NCBI GenBank assembly: GCA_963682055.1
Contig: OY821748.1
Location: 31,541,661-31,605,660 of the forward strand
Source: Primula veris
Taxonomy: Eukaryota > Streptophyta > Magnoliopsida > Ericales > Primulaceae
DNA: 64,000 nucleotides
Direction of reading: 5' to 3'
The position numbers and the translations under genes were made by a program. Position 1 is the first letter of the stretch. The number at the start of each line of letters is the position of its first letter. The notes below the pieces were generated by a model. That model was not told the DNA's origin, did not search any database, and saw only the letters and a list, made by a program, of their open reading frames with translations. Below are positions 22,425 through 33,391 of the stretch, in pieces.

Positions 22425-23785
22425 TATATCATGTTTCGAAAATGTTGATTTAGTGCACTTCATTTCTCGTCCCATCTTCGAAAACTGATAAAATGCTCGA
22501 GTCATATGAGGGTTCGGCGTGATAGTCTCTGATCACCTATAATAAGATTTGAGCAATTACAAAATGACCACAAATTCAGTCTTTTGCAAGTTATCATTTT
22601 CCTTATCGTCCAATACTTGAAAACTGATAAAATGCTCGAGTCTTATGAGTATTACACGTGATAGCCTCTGATCCCATATAGTACGATTTGAGCAATTGCA
22701 AAACGACCACAACTTCGGTCTTTCGCAAGTTATCACTTCATTTCTCGTCTAATTCTTGAAAACCGATTAAATGCACTGAGTCTTATGAGGGTTAGGCGTG
22801 ATAGCCGATGATCCTTTATGGTAAGATTTAAGCAATTGTAGAACGACCATAACTCTGTTCTTTTGCAAGTTATCAAATCCCTTCTCGTCCAATCCTTGAA
22901 AACTCATAAAATTTTTGAGTCTTCTAAAGGTCGGACGTGATAGCCTCTGGTCCCGTATAATAAGATTTGAGCATTTGCAAAACCTCAAGAACTTCGGTCT
23001 TTTGCAAGTTATCACTTTTCTTCTTGTCCAATCCTTGAAAACTAATAAAAGGCTCGAGTCTTATAAAGAGTTACGCGTGATAGCCTATGATCCCATATAG
23101 TAAGATTTGAGCTATTTCAGAACAACCACAACTTCGCTCTTTTGCAAGTTATCACTTCATTTCTCGTCCCATCCTTGAAAAATGATAAAATACTCGAGTC
23201 TTATGAGGGTTCGGCATGATAGCCTCTGATCCCGTTTAATATGATTTGAGCAATTGCAAAATGACCACAAATTCGCTCTTTTGTAAATTATCACTTTCCT
23301 TCTCGTCCAATCCTTGAAAACTTGTAAAAAGCTCGAGTCTTTTGAAGATTAGGCGTGATAGCCTCTGATCGCGTATAATATGATTTGAACAATTGTAAAA
23401 CGATCATAAATTCGGTCTTTTGCAAGTTATCACTTCATTTCTCGTCCAATCCTTGAAAACTGATAAAATGCTCGAGTCTTATAAATGGTTACGCATGATA
23501 GTCTCTGATCCCGTATAGTAATATTTGATCAATTGCGAAACGATCTTAATTTCGGTATTTTGCAAGTTATCCCTTTCTTTTCTTGTTCACTCCATTGAGA
23601 AATGATAAATATGCTAGAGTGTTATGAAAGGTTAAGCGTGATAGTCTCTGATCCATTATAGTAATATTTGAGTAATTGCAAAACGACTACAAGTTCGGTC
23701 TTTTACAAGTTATCACTTTCTTTCTCGTACAATACTTGAAAACTGATAAAATGCTCGAGTTTTATGAGGGTTAGGCGTGATACTA
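22425..23785. repeat. Satellite array, 139-bp monomer, about 9.5 copies
   Basis: GAAAACTGATAAAATGCTCG recurs at 22,480, 22,619, 22,758, 22,898, 23,037 and 23,177 and on to about 23,736, spacing 139-140 bp. Most copies share GGCGTGATAGCCTCTGATCC and AAGATTTGAGCAATTGCAAA. They also carry a potential hairpin in which TTGCAAAACGACC faces GGTCTTTTGCAA. ORFs at 22,767-23,100 are repeat artefacts. Confidence 0.9.
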
Positions 23786-24105
23786 GAATAAAATTTATAA
23801 TTAGAATGTCGTACGAACCCATGACGGTACCGGATATTCTCAATTACACGTTAAGTTTCCCATTTTATAAATAAATTATAACTATAAATATAGAAAGATA
23901 AAGAAATTCCACCCATGCAATCTAAGTTGGCATAGTTTCACGTGACCTTTTAAAGTTTAAACAGTACGGTCAGAAACCCCGACAGCCTTCAAAAGCTGCC
24001 CACCTCATTTGTCACATTTCACTCTTTTTCTTAAAAAAAAAAGAAAAACACTACAGCTCAATTTCTTTGGAAATGATAATACTAATACTACGGACCAATA
24101 AGTTG
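23786..24105. other. Non-coding stretch
   Basis: No gene or element recognised between the 139-bp satellite and the CACTA-like MITE. Confidence 0.3.
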
Positions 24106-24298
24106 CACTACAAAATAATATTTGATTTAGTCAGAGTCAAAAACAGTCACAAGTCTGTCAATAATTTAAAAATCTGTCATAAATTTGTCGCAAATTGACT
24201 AAACTGTCACAAAACCGTCACAAAAACCGTCGTTAATAAGCTCGTAACAAAAAATCCCGTCACTAATCCCGTCGCGATTTGCGTATTTTTTTATAATG
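24106..24298. mobile_element. CACTA-like miniature element (193 bp)
   Basis: It begins CACTACAAAATAATATTTG and ends GTATTTTTTTATAATG, an imperfect inverted match to the CACTACAAAAAA-type terminus of CACTA (En/Spm) transposons. Subterminal repeats of TGTCAC/CGTCAC and CCGTCAC recur every 10-20 bp, as expected for transposase-binding sites. Flanking triplets TTG and TTA are a near-match to a 3-bp target duplication. It has no coding capacity. Confidence 0.5.
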
Positions 24299-25055
24299 TT
24301 AATAAAAGTACACCTAACTTAATACTCTTTCACAAAACCCTCTAACCAAAACAATGAACAATAAAACATCACTCAAACATGTCATTTTTATTGAAAATGA
24401 TAATAATATTACTAATATTAAATTACTTTTTCTCACCAAAAAACATGACATGTTGTTACGACGTATTAGATGAAACAATCATTTTCATTATGATTTTAAA
24501 GAACATTTTTCATTAAATATATCTAATCCGTCGTATCAATGGTAAAGTTATTGGAGTATAATATATTTAGCTGAATATACCAAATTAGCAACAATATTTA
24601 TAATAACACTATATCATTTTTTATTCTTTTTCTTTACTCTCCCTGTCTTAAAATATTATGCCTCTATGTATTTACGTGCAATTTTGACCGGTAAATATAC
24701 CGTGATTAAATTATTAAAATATAAATTTTTTAAATTTATTTTATATAGTTTAATATTTAAATTATGTGATTAAATTTTAAAAATTTGGATTAGGATTAAA
24801 TCAGTTATTTGTGGCGAAAGACATGGAGCCGTCGCTAAGAGCATCCGTACCCGTTACCTTAACCATTTCCTCAAACCTAACACATTTTATACCTTTTTAA
24901 GAAACCGTTTACATTTACACAAAATTTCAGCTTTCTTATTAATTTCATTATAATAACCCTACATTATTTCTTTTATTTGTTTATTATATTTTAATAATCA
25001 TAACAATATTACAACTCAAAAAATGTGGACCCCATGATAGTTTATTACTATTATA
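24299..25055. other. Intergenic, with a possible Stowaway half-element
   Basis: From about 24,640 the phrase CTCCCTGTCTTAAAATATTA, then GTGCAATTTTGACCGGTAAA, resembles one end of a Stowaway-type MITE like that at 25,056-25,290, but a matching second end is not obvious. No gene recognised. Confidence 0.35.
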
Positions 25056-25290
25056 CTTCATCAGTTTCTAAACAAATATCCCCTACGAAAATACATGCAA
25101 CTTTAACCATCAAAATTTTCATATCAAAATTACCGAAATGAAAAAATTGAAAATTTCATCATATAGTTCTAACTATAAACTACGTGATTAACTTTTGAAA
25201 TAATTTTTTCCGGCAATCTAAATATGAAAAAATTATCGGTCAAAATTGTACGTATTTTCGTAGGGGACATTTGTTTAGAGACGGAGAAAG
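25056..25290. mobile_element. Stowaway-like MITE (235 bp)
   Basis: Left end CTTCATCAGTTTCTAAACAA and the reverse of the right end CTTTCTCCGTCTCTAAACAA are inverted repeats. They extend through CCCCTACGAAAATAC and ATTTTGACCG-type sequence, are flanked by TA on both sides, and match the Stowaway form (CTCCCTCCG-like start). It lies about 240 bp upstream of the receptor-kinase ATG and may have carried regulatory sequence into its promoter. Confidence 0.7.
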
Positions 25291-25531
25291 TATTAATCTA
25301 GGGAATCATATGTATTTCTCATATATGAGTTAAATTTTATATTTACTTAAATTTAGTAAATTTATAGGTTTCTAATACATACCCTCTTTTATAACATAAT
25401 TATTAAATTTTAATAAAAATCATGTTATGATAAATGAGATCCGGTGCTCACAAAACACTATACCTATATCTCACTACTCTTTCACAAAACGCTCAAGCCC
25501 TCACTTCCTCCTCAACTCACAAACCAAAACA

Positions 25532-28500
25532 ATGAACAAAAAAACCTCACTCAAACATGTCATTTTTCTCCTATTCATTTTCTACTCAGTTTCAGCTAAA
25601 AACATTTTAATTCCCATGGAAGCCTCAGCTCTACTAGCCTTCAAATCCAAAGCAGATTTATGAAACAAACTCACATTCTCTTCAAACAAGACTTTCGCCT
25701 TTTGTGAATGGACCGGTGTGCATTGCGACAGAAACAAACCTGTTCGCGTAGTCCTTGAAGGGCTTAGCCTAAACGGAGTCTTCAAACACGATACATTGTC
25801 CCGACTCAACCAGCTTAGGGTACTTAGTCTACAAAACAACTCTTTAACAGGTCCTATTCCGGTTTTATCCAGTTTAGTAAACCTTAAGTCGTTATATTTG
25901 AATCGTAACTTGTTTTCCGGTTCAGTTCCTCTTTCGATATGTACTATCCATCGGCTTCGTACTTTGGATCTTTCTTTCAATCAGTTAAATAATTCAATTC
26001 CGGACAAGCTGGATGCTTTGTTTAAGTTGTATTATCTTCGTTTAGACTCGAACAAGTTCACTGGTTCTGTTCCTTGGCTAAACCAAACTTCCCTGGAGAT
26101 ATTTAATGTTTCGAATAATAACTTGACTGGTCCTGTACCGGTAACCCAGGCGTTTCTCCGGTTCGGAAATGCCTCGTTTTTGTCGAATCCGGAGTTATGT
26201 GGGAAGATTGTAGAGAGGGAATGCGTCACGCATTCCCTCTCTCCTTTCTTCGTCGCGTCGAGAGCTCCGTCTTCGCCTCCGCCGGTGTCCTCTCTGACTG
26301 AGTCGACTCGGGGTGAGTTGGCTGGGCCGAGGCATAAAAGGACTGCCTTGATAGTTGGGATCTTGTCGGGGGCCTTGTTGCTAGTTGGTTTGGCATTGTG
26401 TTTGGCGATGGCGGTGAGGAAAGGGTGGAACGGGAGAGAAAACGGTGCAGGTGAGGTGCTAGATGTGTCCGACTTCTCGGGTACTTGCCACGTGGCGATG
26501 ACTGAGGACGAGATAGGCGAGAGGGTGAAGAGAATGCAAGGTATTGGAATACTACCCTATCAAATTTTCTATGGTTACTAGAAAATAGTTGATTTGATTC
26601 ATATACATAGATTAGATTTGATTTTATTCATGTTAACAAAGTGTTATGTAATTTTCCAACACCATAATATCAATAAACTTTTACTAATTTATGTCTCTAC
26701 CTCTAGGCTTATATACTTTATTTTAAAGGGAAAATGATCATTTAGTACATGATTTGAGACTTGATTATCGAAAATCCATGATTATAATTTCTTTTAAAAC
26801 TTAAGTACATATGATACATGATGCTACTTTATTTTACTATTTGTTTTTAACATTGATGCTTAATAAGAGTTGAAAATGTGTGTTTCTATGTACTGATCAA
26901 TGATTCCGCCTTCATTAAACACAAGGTTTACAAATGGGGAAGAGCGGGAGCTTAGTATTCTGTGCGGGTGAGGCGCAGGTGTATACGCTGGAGCAGCTAA
27001 TGAGAGCGCCGGCCGAGATGCTGGGGAGGGGTAGTATGGGGACTACTTACAAGGCTGTACTTGATAGCCGTCTGATCGTGACAGTGAAGAAATTGGATTC
27101 TGTTAGATTTACGGGTGCAGACAAGGAAGAGTTTGAGCGGCACATGGGATCAGTGGGTGGGTTACGTCATCCGAATTTGGTACCCTTGAGGGCTTATTTT
27201 CAGGCGAAAGACGAGAGGATTGTTGTGTATGATTATCAGCCTAATGGTAGCCTATTCTCGCTCATCCACGGTCAGTTTGCGAAATTTTGCTTATCAACCC
27301 TTAGTTTTCTGAATCTAGGAAACATGATTTAATTATTATTTATTAGTATATGGTTCTACTTTAATCTAGTATGTTCTGATAGAACGGATCGCTTTACAGT
27401 TACTGAGAGGACATTTGATATATCATCCATTTTCATGTTTGTTTAATTAAATTGTGAACTTAACAGCTCTGCTGAATATGAAATCAGTAAAATAGATTAC
27501 TAGATATGGAATTTTATTTTTAGTAGATTTCGAAAACCAAAAGTTCCTGTGGAACCTGATTTTGGAGAAGCTCTCCCATTTCAGAGAGACTAAGAATGGT
27601 TGATCATTGTTATGAGAAGAAGTATAGTAAAAGCGATTCAGTTATTACCACTACAACATTGCTTTGGTGAAGTTCCGAGTCTTACTATAATGGTACAGAT
27701 ATCAAAGGGAAGGGGTCTTGTATGTGAGTATCCTTGTCCATTGAGTATTTTATGTTTTGAAAAGAGAATCTTAGTAAATATTATAGTATACCGTAAGACA
27801 GTAATATATGGTAAAAATACAGATGTTGCTTTTCGCACATAATGTATCCAGACCAAGGATATTTAATGTAACATTGATGGGGACCTAAGATCTCTCTCCT
27901 TTCTTTGAGAAAATATTGGATTGGGTTTGTCTTTTACTTGAAAGGGAGAAGTAAAAATATTGGGTTGGGTTTGTTCACCTAAACAATCACTTCCTGTTTT
28001 ATTTTTCTTTAATACCAGGGTAGGTTCGCAAAGATTAACTACATGGTTTTTATTGGGTTCTCTCACTAAAAATAATGTTCTAGGTTCATACAATAATCAC
28101 TTTTTTTTCTCTTGTAAGGGTTGACATGCAAATTTTACATCCATTAAAAATGTGATACGTGCAATTCAAATCAAATATCAATTAATTACTAATTTCTCAG
28201 TTTGAGAATAGAGTTGTTATTAATAATTTAAAATCGAAAAAGAAATTATATTTTATCATCTTATAAAATCTATGATGATAATTTATATAAAATAAATGTA
28301 TTTCTTTTCTTAAAAACCATTAAATGTAGTATAAACAATGAGATACTAAAATTATAGTACTCATTAGTGATATTTTCAAACATAAATACAATTTTGATTT
28401 ATTTACATAAGTCATGAGATCTTTAAGATAATGGGCCCAAACTTAAGGGGGTGATTTTGACAATCAAAAAAGTCTTGAAGACTAGAGAGAGAAACTCCTC

Positions 28501-31500
28501 CACGGCCGCCAGAGAATCAGCTCTGCTCCTCCACGACCGCCAGGGAATCAGCTCTGTTGCTCAACGTTCGCCAGGAAATCAGCTCTGCTCATCCGCAAAC
28601 GTAAGGGGATCAACTCATAGGAGAAGCTCTGCACGCTCCGGCCTCAACGAACGCCTTCCAAGTCTGCAACAAATCTGCAATAAACTTGGCATTCGATCTT
28701 CAAGAACGTCTACAAGCAATAAACAAGACGTTTCTGCAAATCAAAGTCTTCAAGTTCTTTCCCAAATCTGAAGAACTTCTATAACAAACCGGCATTCGAT
28801 CTTCAAGAACGTCTACAGGCAATAAGCAAGACGTTTCTGCAAATCAAAGTTTTCAAGTTCTTCCCCAAATCTAAAGAACTTCTACAACAAACCGGCATTC
28901 GATCTTCAGAAACGACTATAAGCAATAAGCAAGACGTTTCTGCAAATCAAAGACTTCAAGTTCTTTCCCAAATATGAAGAACTTCTACAACAAACCGACA
29001 TTCGATCTTCAGGAACGACTACAAGCAATAGCAAGACGTTTCTGCAAATCAAAGACTTCAACTTCTTCCCCAAATCTGAAGAACTTCTACAACAAACCGG
29101 AATTCGATCTTCAGGAACGATTACAAGTAATAAGCAAGACGTTTATGCAAATCAAAGTCTTCAAAATTCTTCACCAAATCTGAAGAACTCCACCCAAAAA
29201 ATCTACAACAAACCGCCATTCGATCTTCAGGAACGACTACACAAAAGCAAAAACACATTTCTTTAGATCAAAATCTTCAAGTTCTTCCCCAAATCTGAGG
29301 AGCGTAAAGATCATCAACGAAATCAACAAAACTACAAAGTTTTTCATCAAACCCGAAGAATTTTACTCAATTTCAGCAAACTCAACAAAATTCATCAAAT
29401 ATTCTACAACAGCATTTCGAGCCATCACAAATTGTTCAAAGAGGAGAATTAAAGAAGTTTCATTTTTATATTTTCTTTTAGAAATTATCAGAGATTGTAC
29501 CCGCAAATTAATTGATAAATAAAATTTACTTTGCTTCGCATTTATTTTTCATGTTTTCAGCACTTGGTGAAAATTTGTGTGAAACAATAAGTTAACCAGA
29601 GATGTTGACCTGCCATCCATCTTGATTACATCTATAATTAATTTGGCTTTACAATGACGGGTAAGCGTGTTTTTCACTGTTCCTATTTTAAATTTTATAA
29701 ATATATGCGTAATTTTCTTCTTAATTGCTAGCAAGATTTGGCTAATTGCTCAAGTGGGCTGTTGGGCGTAATTGTAAGAAACACTTTTCATATATTTGAA
29801 GTTTGAACTCTACCATCAACCAATAACCCTCAAACTTGATATCGTTGCCTTTCAAACGAACATATAGAACTTTTTTTTTTGCCACTTCTTTCAAAGTCAA
29901 GATTTAATCTTGGGTTTGCAAAATGACTCAAATTGGATCTTACAATTGTAACAATAAAACCCAAACCTAGTGCAGTATCTTTTACAATCTTAATCAGTTC
30001 TACACAATGTTTAAAAACCTAAAATAATATAATGAAAATTAGGTTCTTTTTACCAGTCTTAAGGCTCGTATGATCGATGCAATATCTAATCAAACAAAAG
30101 CAGATCTTTGCGTCGATATTAGAAATTATTTTCTATACCAGAATTCGGTGTTTAATCTATAGATAACAAGGCACATTGATATTGAACGAACTATAACCAG
30201 ATTATATGGCATGGGCATTTGCATCAGGAGACAGTTTCAGGGAAAGCAGAAAGCACCCATTGTCTACGAAAAATAGCAGCCGGAACACTAAAGACAGTAG
30301 TATAGGGTCGGGTCCTACGCTTTTTCTCTTTCTTCTCTTAAGTTATGTAGCAGTTGCATGAACTTGCTTTGGGTTGTTACTATATACTATAGAGTATAGC
30401 CTGGATCCTAGGAATCAGTGAGTTTATAGGTCCTACACTTTTTTATTCTCTTCTAGTTCTTAGTCTGCAATGGTAAGAACTTACTTTGATTTATTTCTAC
30501 AGAGTATTACCTGGATCCCGGAATTTAGTAAGTTTATTGGTATTAGTCCCAACCTTTAGTTACATTGACTTTTTATCTTAGATTGATTATTATGTTGTAG
30601 GTTTGTATTGCAATGTCGTGAAACTTTGAGAAACTCAACTAATTGACAGGAATTATTATTGCACTTGATCATCGTGAAGTGTGCTTTTAAGACAGGTAAC
30701 AATAGAAATTGGTTAATTTTGACTTACAAACAAAGCCGTACTTGGTTAACAAGATAGTGGGGTAGCAAATCTTCAACACATGATATTATTATAGTACTGT
30801 ATCAATCTAATAGCAACTTATTCATATAGTTACTTTGACAAAGTATTAGTGTATCATTTAGTATCATTTTGCAAAAGTAAGACCTTTCAGGCCTTCAATA
30901 TCAGTACACCTGTCACAAAAGTCTAACGGCCCATGACTTTTTGACATCCACATTCAGGAGAAGTCGTCGCATTCTCCTCTATTTTTTAATTTTATGTAGT
31001 GTCAAAATAACAAGATCTCCTTCTATCGGGGTATCGATCCTAAATACATTGACAATTCTTGAGTGTGACATTTTGGTTCCTCGATTGTGGTAATGTATCA
31101 GACTTGATTATTTTGGACAGGTTCAAAATCAACAAGAGCAAGGCCACTACACTGGACTTCATGCTTAAAAATAGCAGAAAATGTAGCACAAGGCCTATCC
31201 TACATACACCAAGCATGGCGCCTCGTCCATGGCAACCTCAAGTCCACCAACATCCTCCTTGGATCAGACTTCGAAGCCTGTCTCACTGACTACTGCCTAT
31301 CTGCTCTCGCCACATCGTCAGCCGACCCCGTCGAAGACATCCACAAAGCACCCGAAGACCGGAAAAATCCGAACAACCAAACTACTTCAAAATCGGATGT
31401 TTATTCGTTCGGTTTACTTTTACTTGAGATTCTGACGGGGCAGCCCGTATCTAAGCTTTTACGTTTAGAGTTCGAATATATGATAAATTGGGTGAAGTCT

Positions 31501-31686
31501 CTGAGAGAAGACGATGGGGAAGGTGTGAATCGGTTGGGAATGCTTGTTGAGGTGGCAGTGAGTTGTTCTGCCATGTCAGCGGAGCAGAGGCCGACGATGT
31601 GGCAGGTTTTGAAGATGATTCAAGAAGTGAAAGAGGCAGCTGTTGTTGAGAGTGGCGAACTTCTAAAACTTGAAGGAGCATCTTGA
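25532..31686 (+). CDS. LRR receptor-like inactive kinase (LRR-III, At5g67200-like), three exons, in-frame stop
   Basis: Exons 25,532-26,540, 26,926-27,270 and 31,121-31,686 join in matching phase into about 640 codons, the usual length for this subfamily. Domains in order: signal peptide ([13 protein letters not shown]), an LRRNT cap with CEWTGVHC, about five LRRs ([16 protein letters not shown] and following), a Ser/Pro-rich stalk, a transmembrane helix ([20 protein letters not shown]), then a kinase-like domain. The glycine loop is [13 protein letters not shown] and the beta-3 Lys is in TVKKLD. The catalytic loop reads [13 protein letters not shown] (HGN for HRD) and DFG is DYC, so it is predicted catalytically inactive, as in its family. 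Codon 44 is TGA where NKL-containing relatives have a sense codon (probably TGG to TGA). Otherwise the frame is open. It is a recent pseudogene, a sequence error or a leaky allele. Intron 2 is unusually long (3.85 kb) and repeat-filled. Confidence 0.8.
28440..29470. repeat. 103-bp tandem repeat (about six copies) in receptor-kinase intron 2
   Basis: Units marked by GGCATTCGATCTTCAAGAAC begin near 28,688, 28,791, 28,894, 28,997, 29,099 and 29,215. Each holds AAGACGTTTCTGCAAATCAA and CCCAAATCTGAAGAACTTC. A shorter upstream series repeats CCAGGGAATCAGCTCTG three times (28,510-28,590). The following AGAGATTGTACCCGC-like stretch (29,488-29,505) resembles the 3' part of some plant LTRs, so the block could belong to an unrecognised LTR element. 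I could not find its ends. Confidence 0.7.
30316..30540. repeat. Degenerate ~110-bp tandem duplication in intron 2
   Basis: Two stretches share the order GGTCCTACRCTTTTT, TTCTCTTCTA/TTCTCTTAAG, CATGAACTTGCTTTGG or AAGAACTTACTTTGATT, AGAGTATAGCCTGGATCC or AGAGTATTACCTGGATCC, and AGTGAGTTTATAGG or AGTAAGTTTATTGG. They are clearly old. Confidence 0.55.
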
Positions 31687-32426
31687 ACTAAGATTTTCAT
31701 CACGTTTTTGTAAGTATTGTTTTAGTGTTCGCTTGTGTTTTTGTACTTTTGTAATTTGCTAGGTGATTGGTTGTGTAGATCAATTGGCTCATGACTCATG
31801 AGTTAGTTATTCAATGGTGAAGAAAGCTTTCTTAAATCTGGGACTTTGACCAGGGACTTTAGTTTCTATGAAAGTTTATTAAGAAAGAATAGTTTATCTT
31901 GTAATCATGGGAATCATAAAGTACTACCATCAAGTATTATCAAACTTAGAACTTAGTTAAAGGTCAAAATCTTGAGCTTATAATCGGAATAAACAAAATA
32001 TTGCGATGCTTAAAACTAAAAAGATGAAATGATGAACTATATCAAACATGATCAATGTGACTCAAAACTGTCTATGTACATCGTTAGGGACTTGGGTTGT
32101 GAGTCAAGTATGTCTAACGTGTATAAACACACAACGAATAGTTGAGTTATTCGATTTCCAAGTCTTTTGGGAATTGTTGAGCATTGATTTTTTTGGAGTC
32201 CCTTTTTCTTTGCACTAATCGGCCTTTTAATAAAATCCAATAACATACTCTCGATGTGGTATAACAGGTTTCATTTCATCTCAAGTACACAATTGTCATT
32301 GCAAAGTTAGAATTGTGTATCAAAAAATGCACTAAACAAATCAATCAAAGAAGATGCTAACAGCACATACCCAAGAACTTTAAATGTTCAGGTCTTTTGG
32401 CGCCTACTTTTCAATTAACTAATGTA
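31687..32426. other. Intergenic gap between convergent genes
   Basis: The receptor kinase (plus) and glycosyltransferase (minus) end toward each other here, so this is their shared 3' flank. No further gene recognised; the ORF at 32,052-32,246 has no motif. Confidence 0.4.
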
Positions 32427-33360
32427 CTATTTTTTGTATGACTTAATGTCTTCTATAAGGATCTTCAAGTCGCCATACGAAGAACCCCCTTTTTCAACAA
32501 CATTCTTGGCCGATTTACTTAAACTCTTCACTATGTTCCTAATTTCCACGGCCTCATCTCCACCGTCCATCACCTTATTCACTGCCATCTTAATCTTCTC
32601 TCCTTTAATCAACGGTGTTTCCTCTGTTGCCCAGATTTTCCAATCCTCATTCCCCACAGGCACGCCAAATTTCAACACCTGAGTTACTAGCTTCTCGTTA
32701 TAGAATTGGTCAGCAATTAACGGCCACGTTATCATTGGCACCCCTGCAGTCACACCTGCAAAAAGACCAAGTTAAGTTAGTTGGATGCAAGGATAGCAGG
32801 AAAAAAAATCTGGTGCACTAAGTAAAATCACTAAAGTGAAATTTCAAATTTGTATTGACCAACTAACTTAAAGAACAGAAATTGAACTACTAAGTATATA
32901 CAGTACTTGTATTGTATCAACGCTTTTTGCGCTTGGAGACGTTTATTATTGTAAATGGTGTGCCAAGAATCTAAATGACCATCGATTACCTTCACTAGGC
33001 CACAAAAATAAGAGAAGTTTGATTTGAACTAGCGAACTGGGAAATTGCGTAACAATGATAATATATCTGCTCTAAATATCGTCTCAACGTAATTAAGCTT
33101 TAGTTTGTTTTGGGATTGTCGTGGAATGATTATAAGATTATTTGATTGTATCGTTTGGTGAGACCAGGGGCGGCCCAGGCCCAAGTCCAGTAAGGCTTGG
33201 ACCTGGGGCAGAGGCTGGGCTGGGACAAAAAACAAAAATTTGTTTTTTTGGCTATGGTTCAGCCCAATAAAATTATATAAATCTTATTTTATTATAAACT
33301 CAGTTTTAGCCCAAATTGGCAATTAGATTAATTCAACATTTACAAAAGAAAACATTCACC

Positions 33361-33391
<31 letters not shown>

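Noticed and set aside
22425..23785. CRISPR-like array
   Set aside because: The repeats are contiguous 139-bp monomers without unique spacers in a plant genome, so they are satellite DNA.
25582..25980. 132-codon open frame on the minus strand
   Set aside because: It is a shadow of the receptor-kinase LRR exon on the plus strand.
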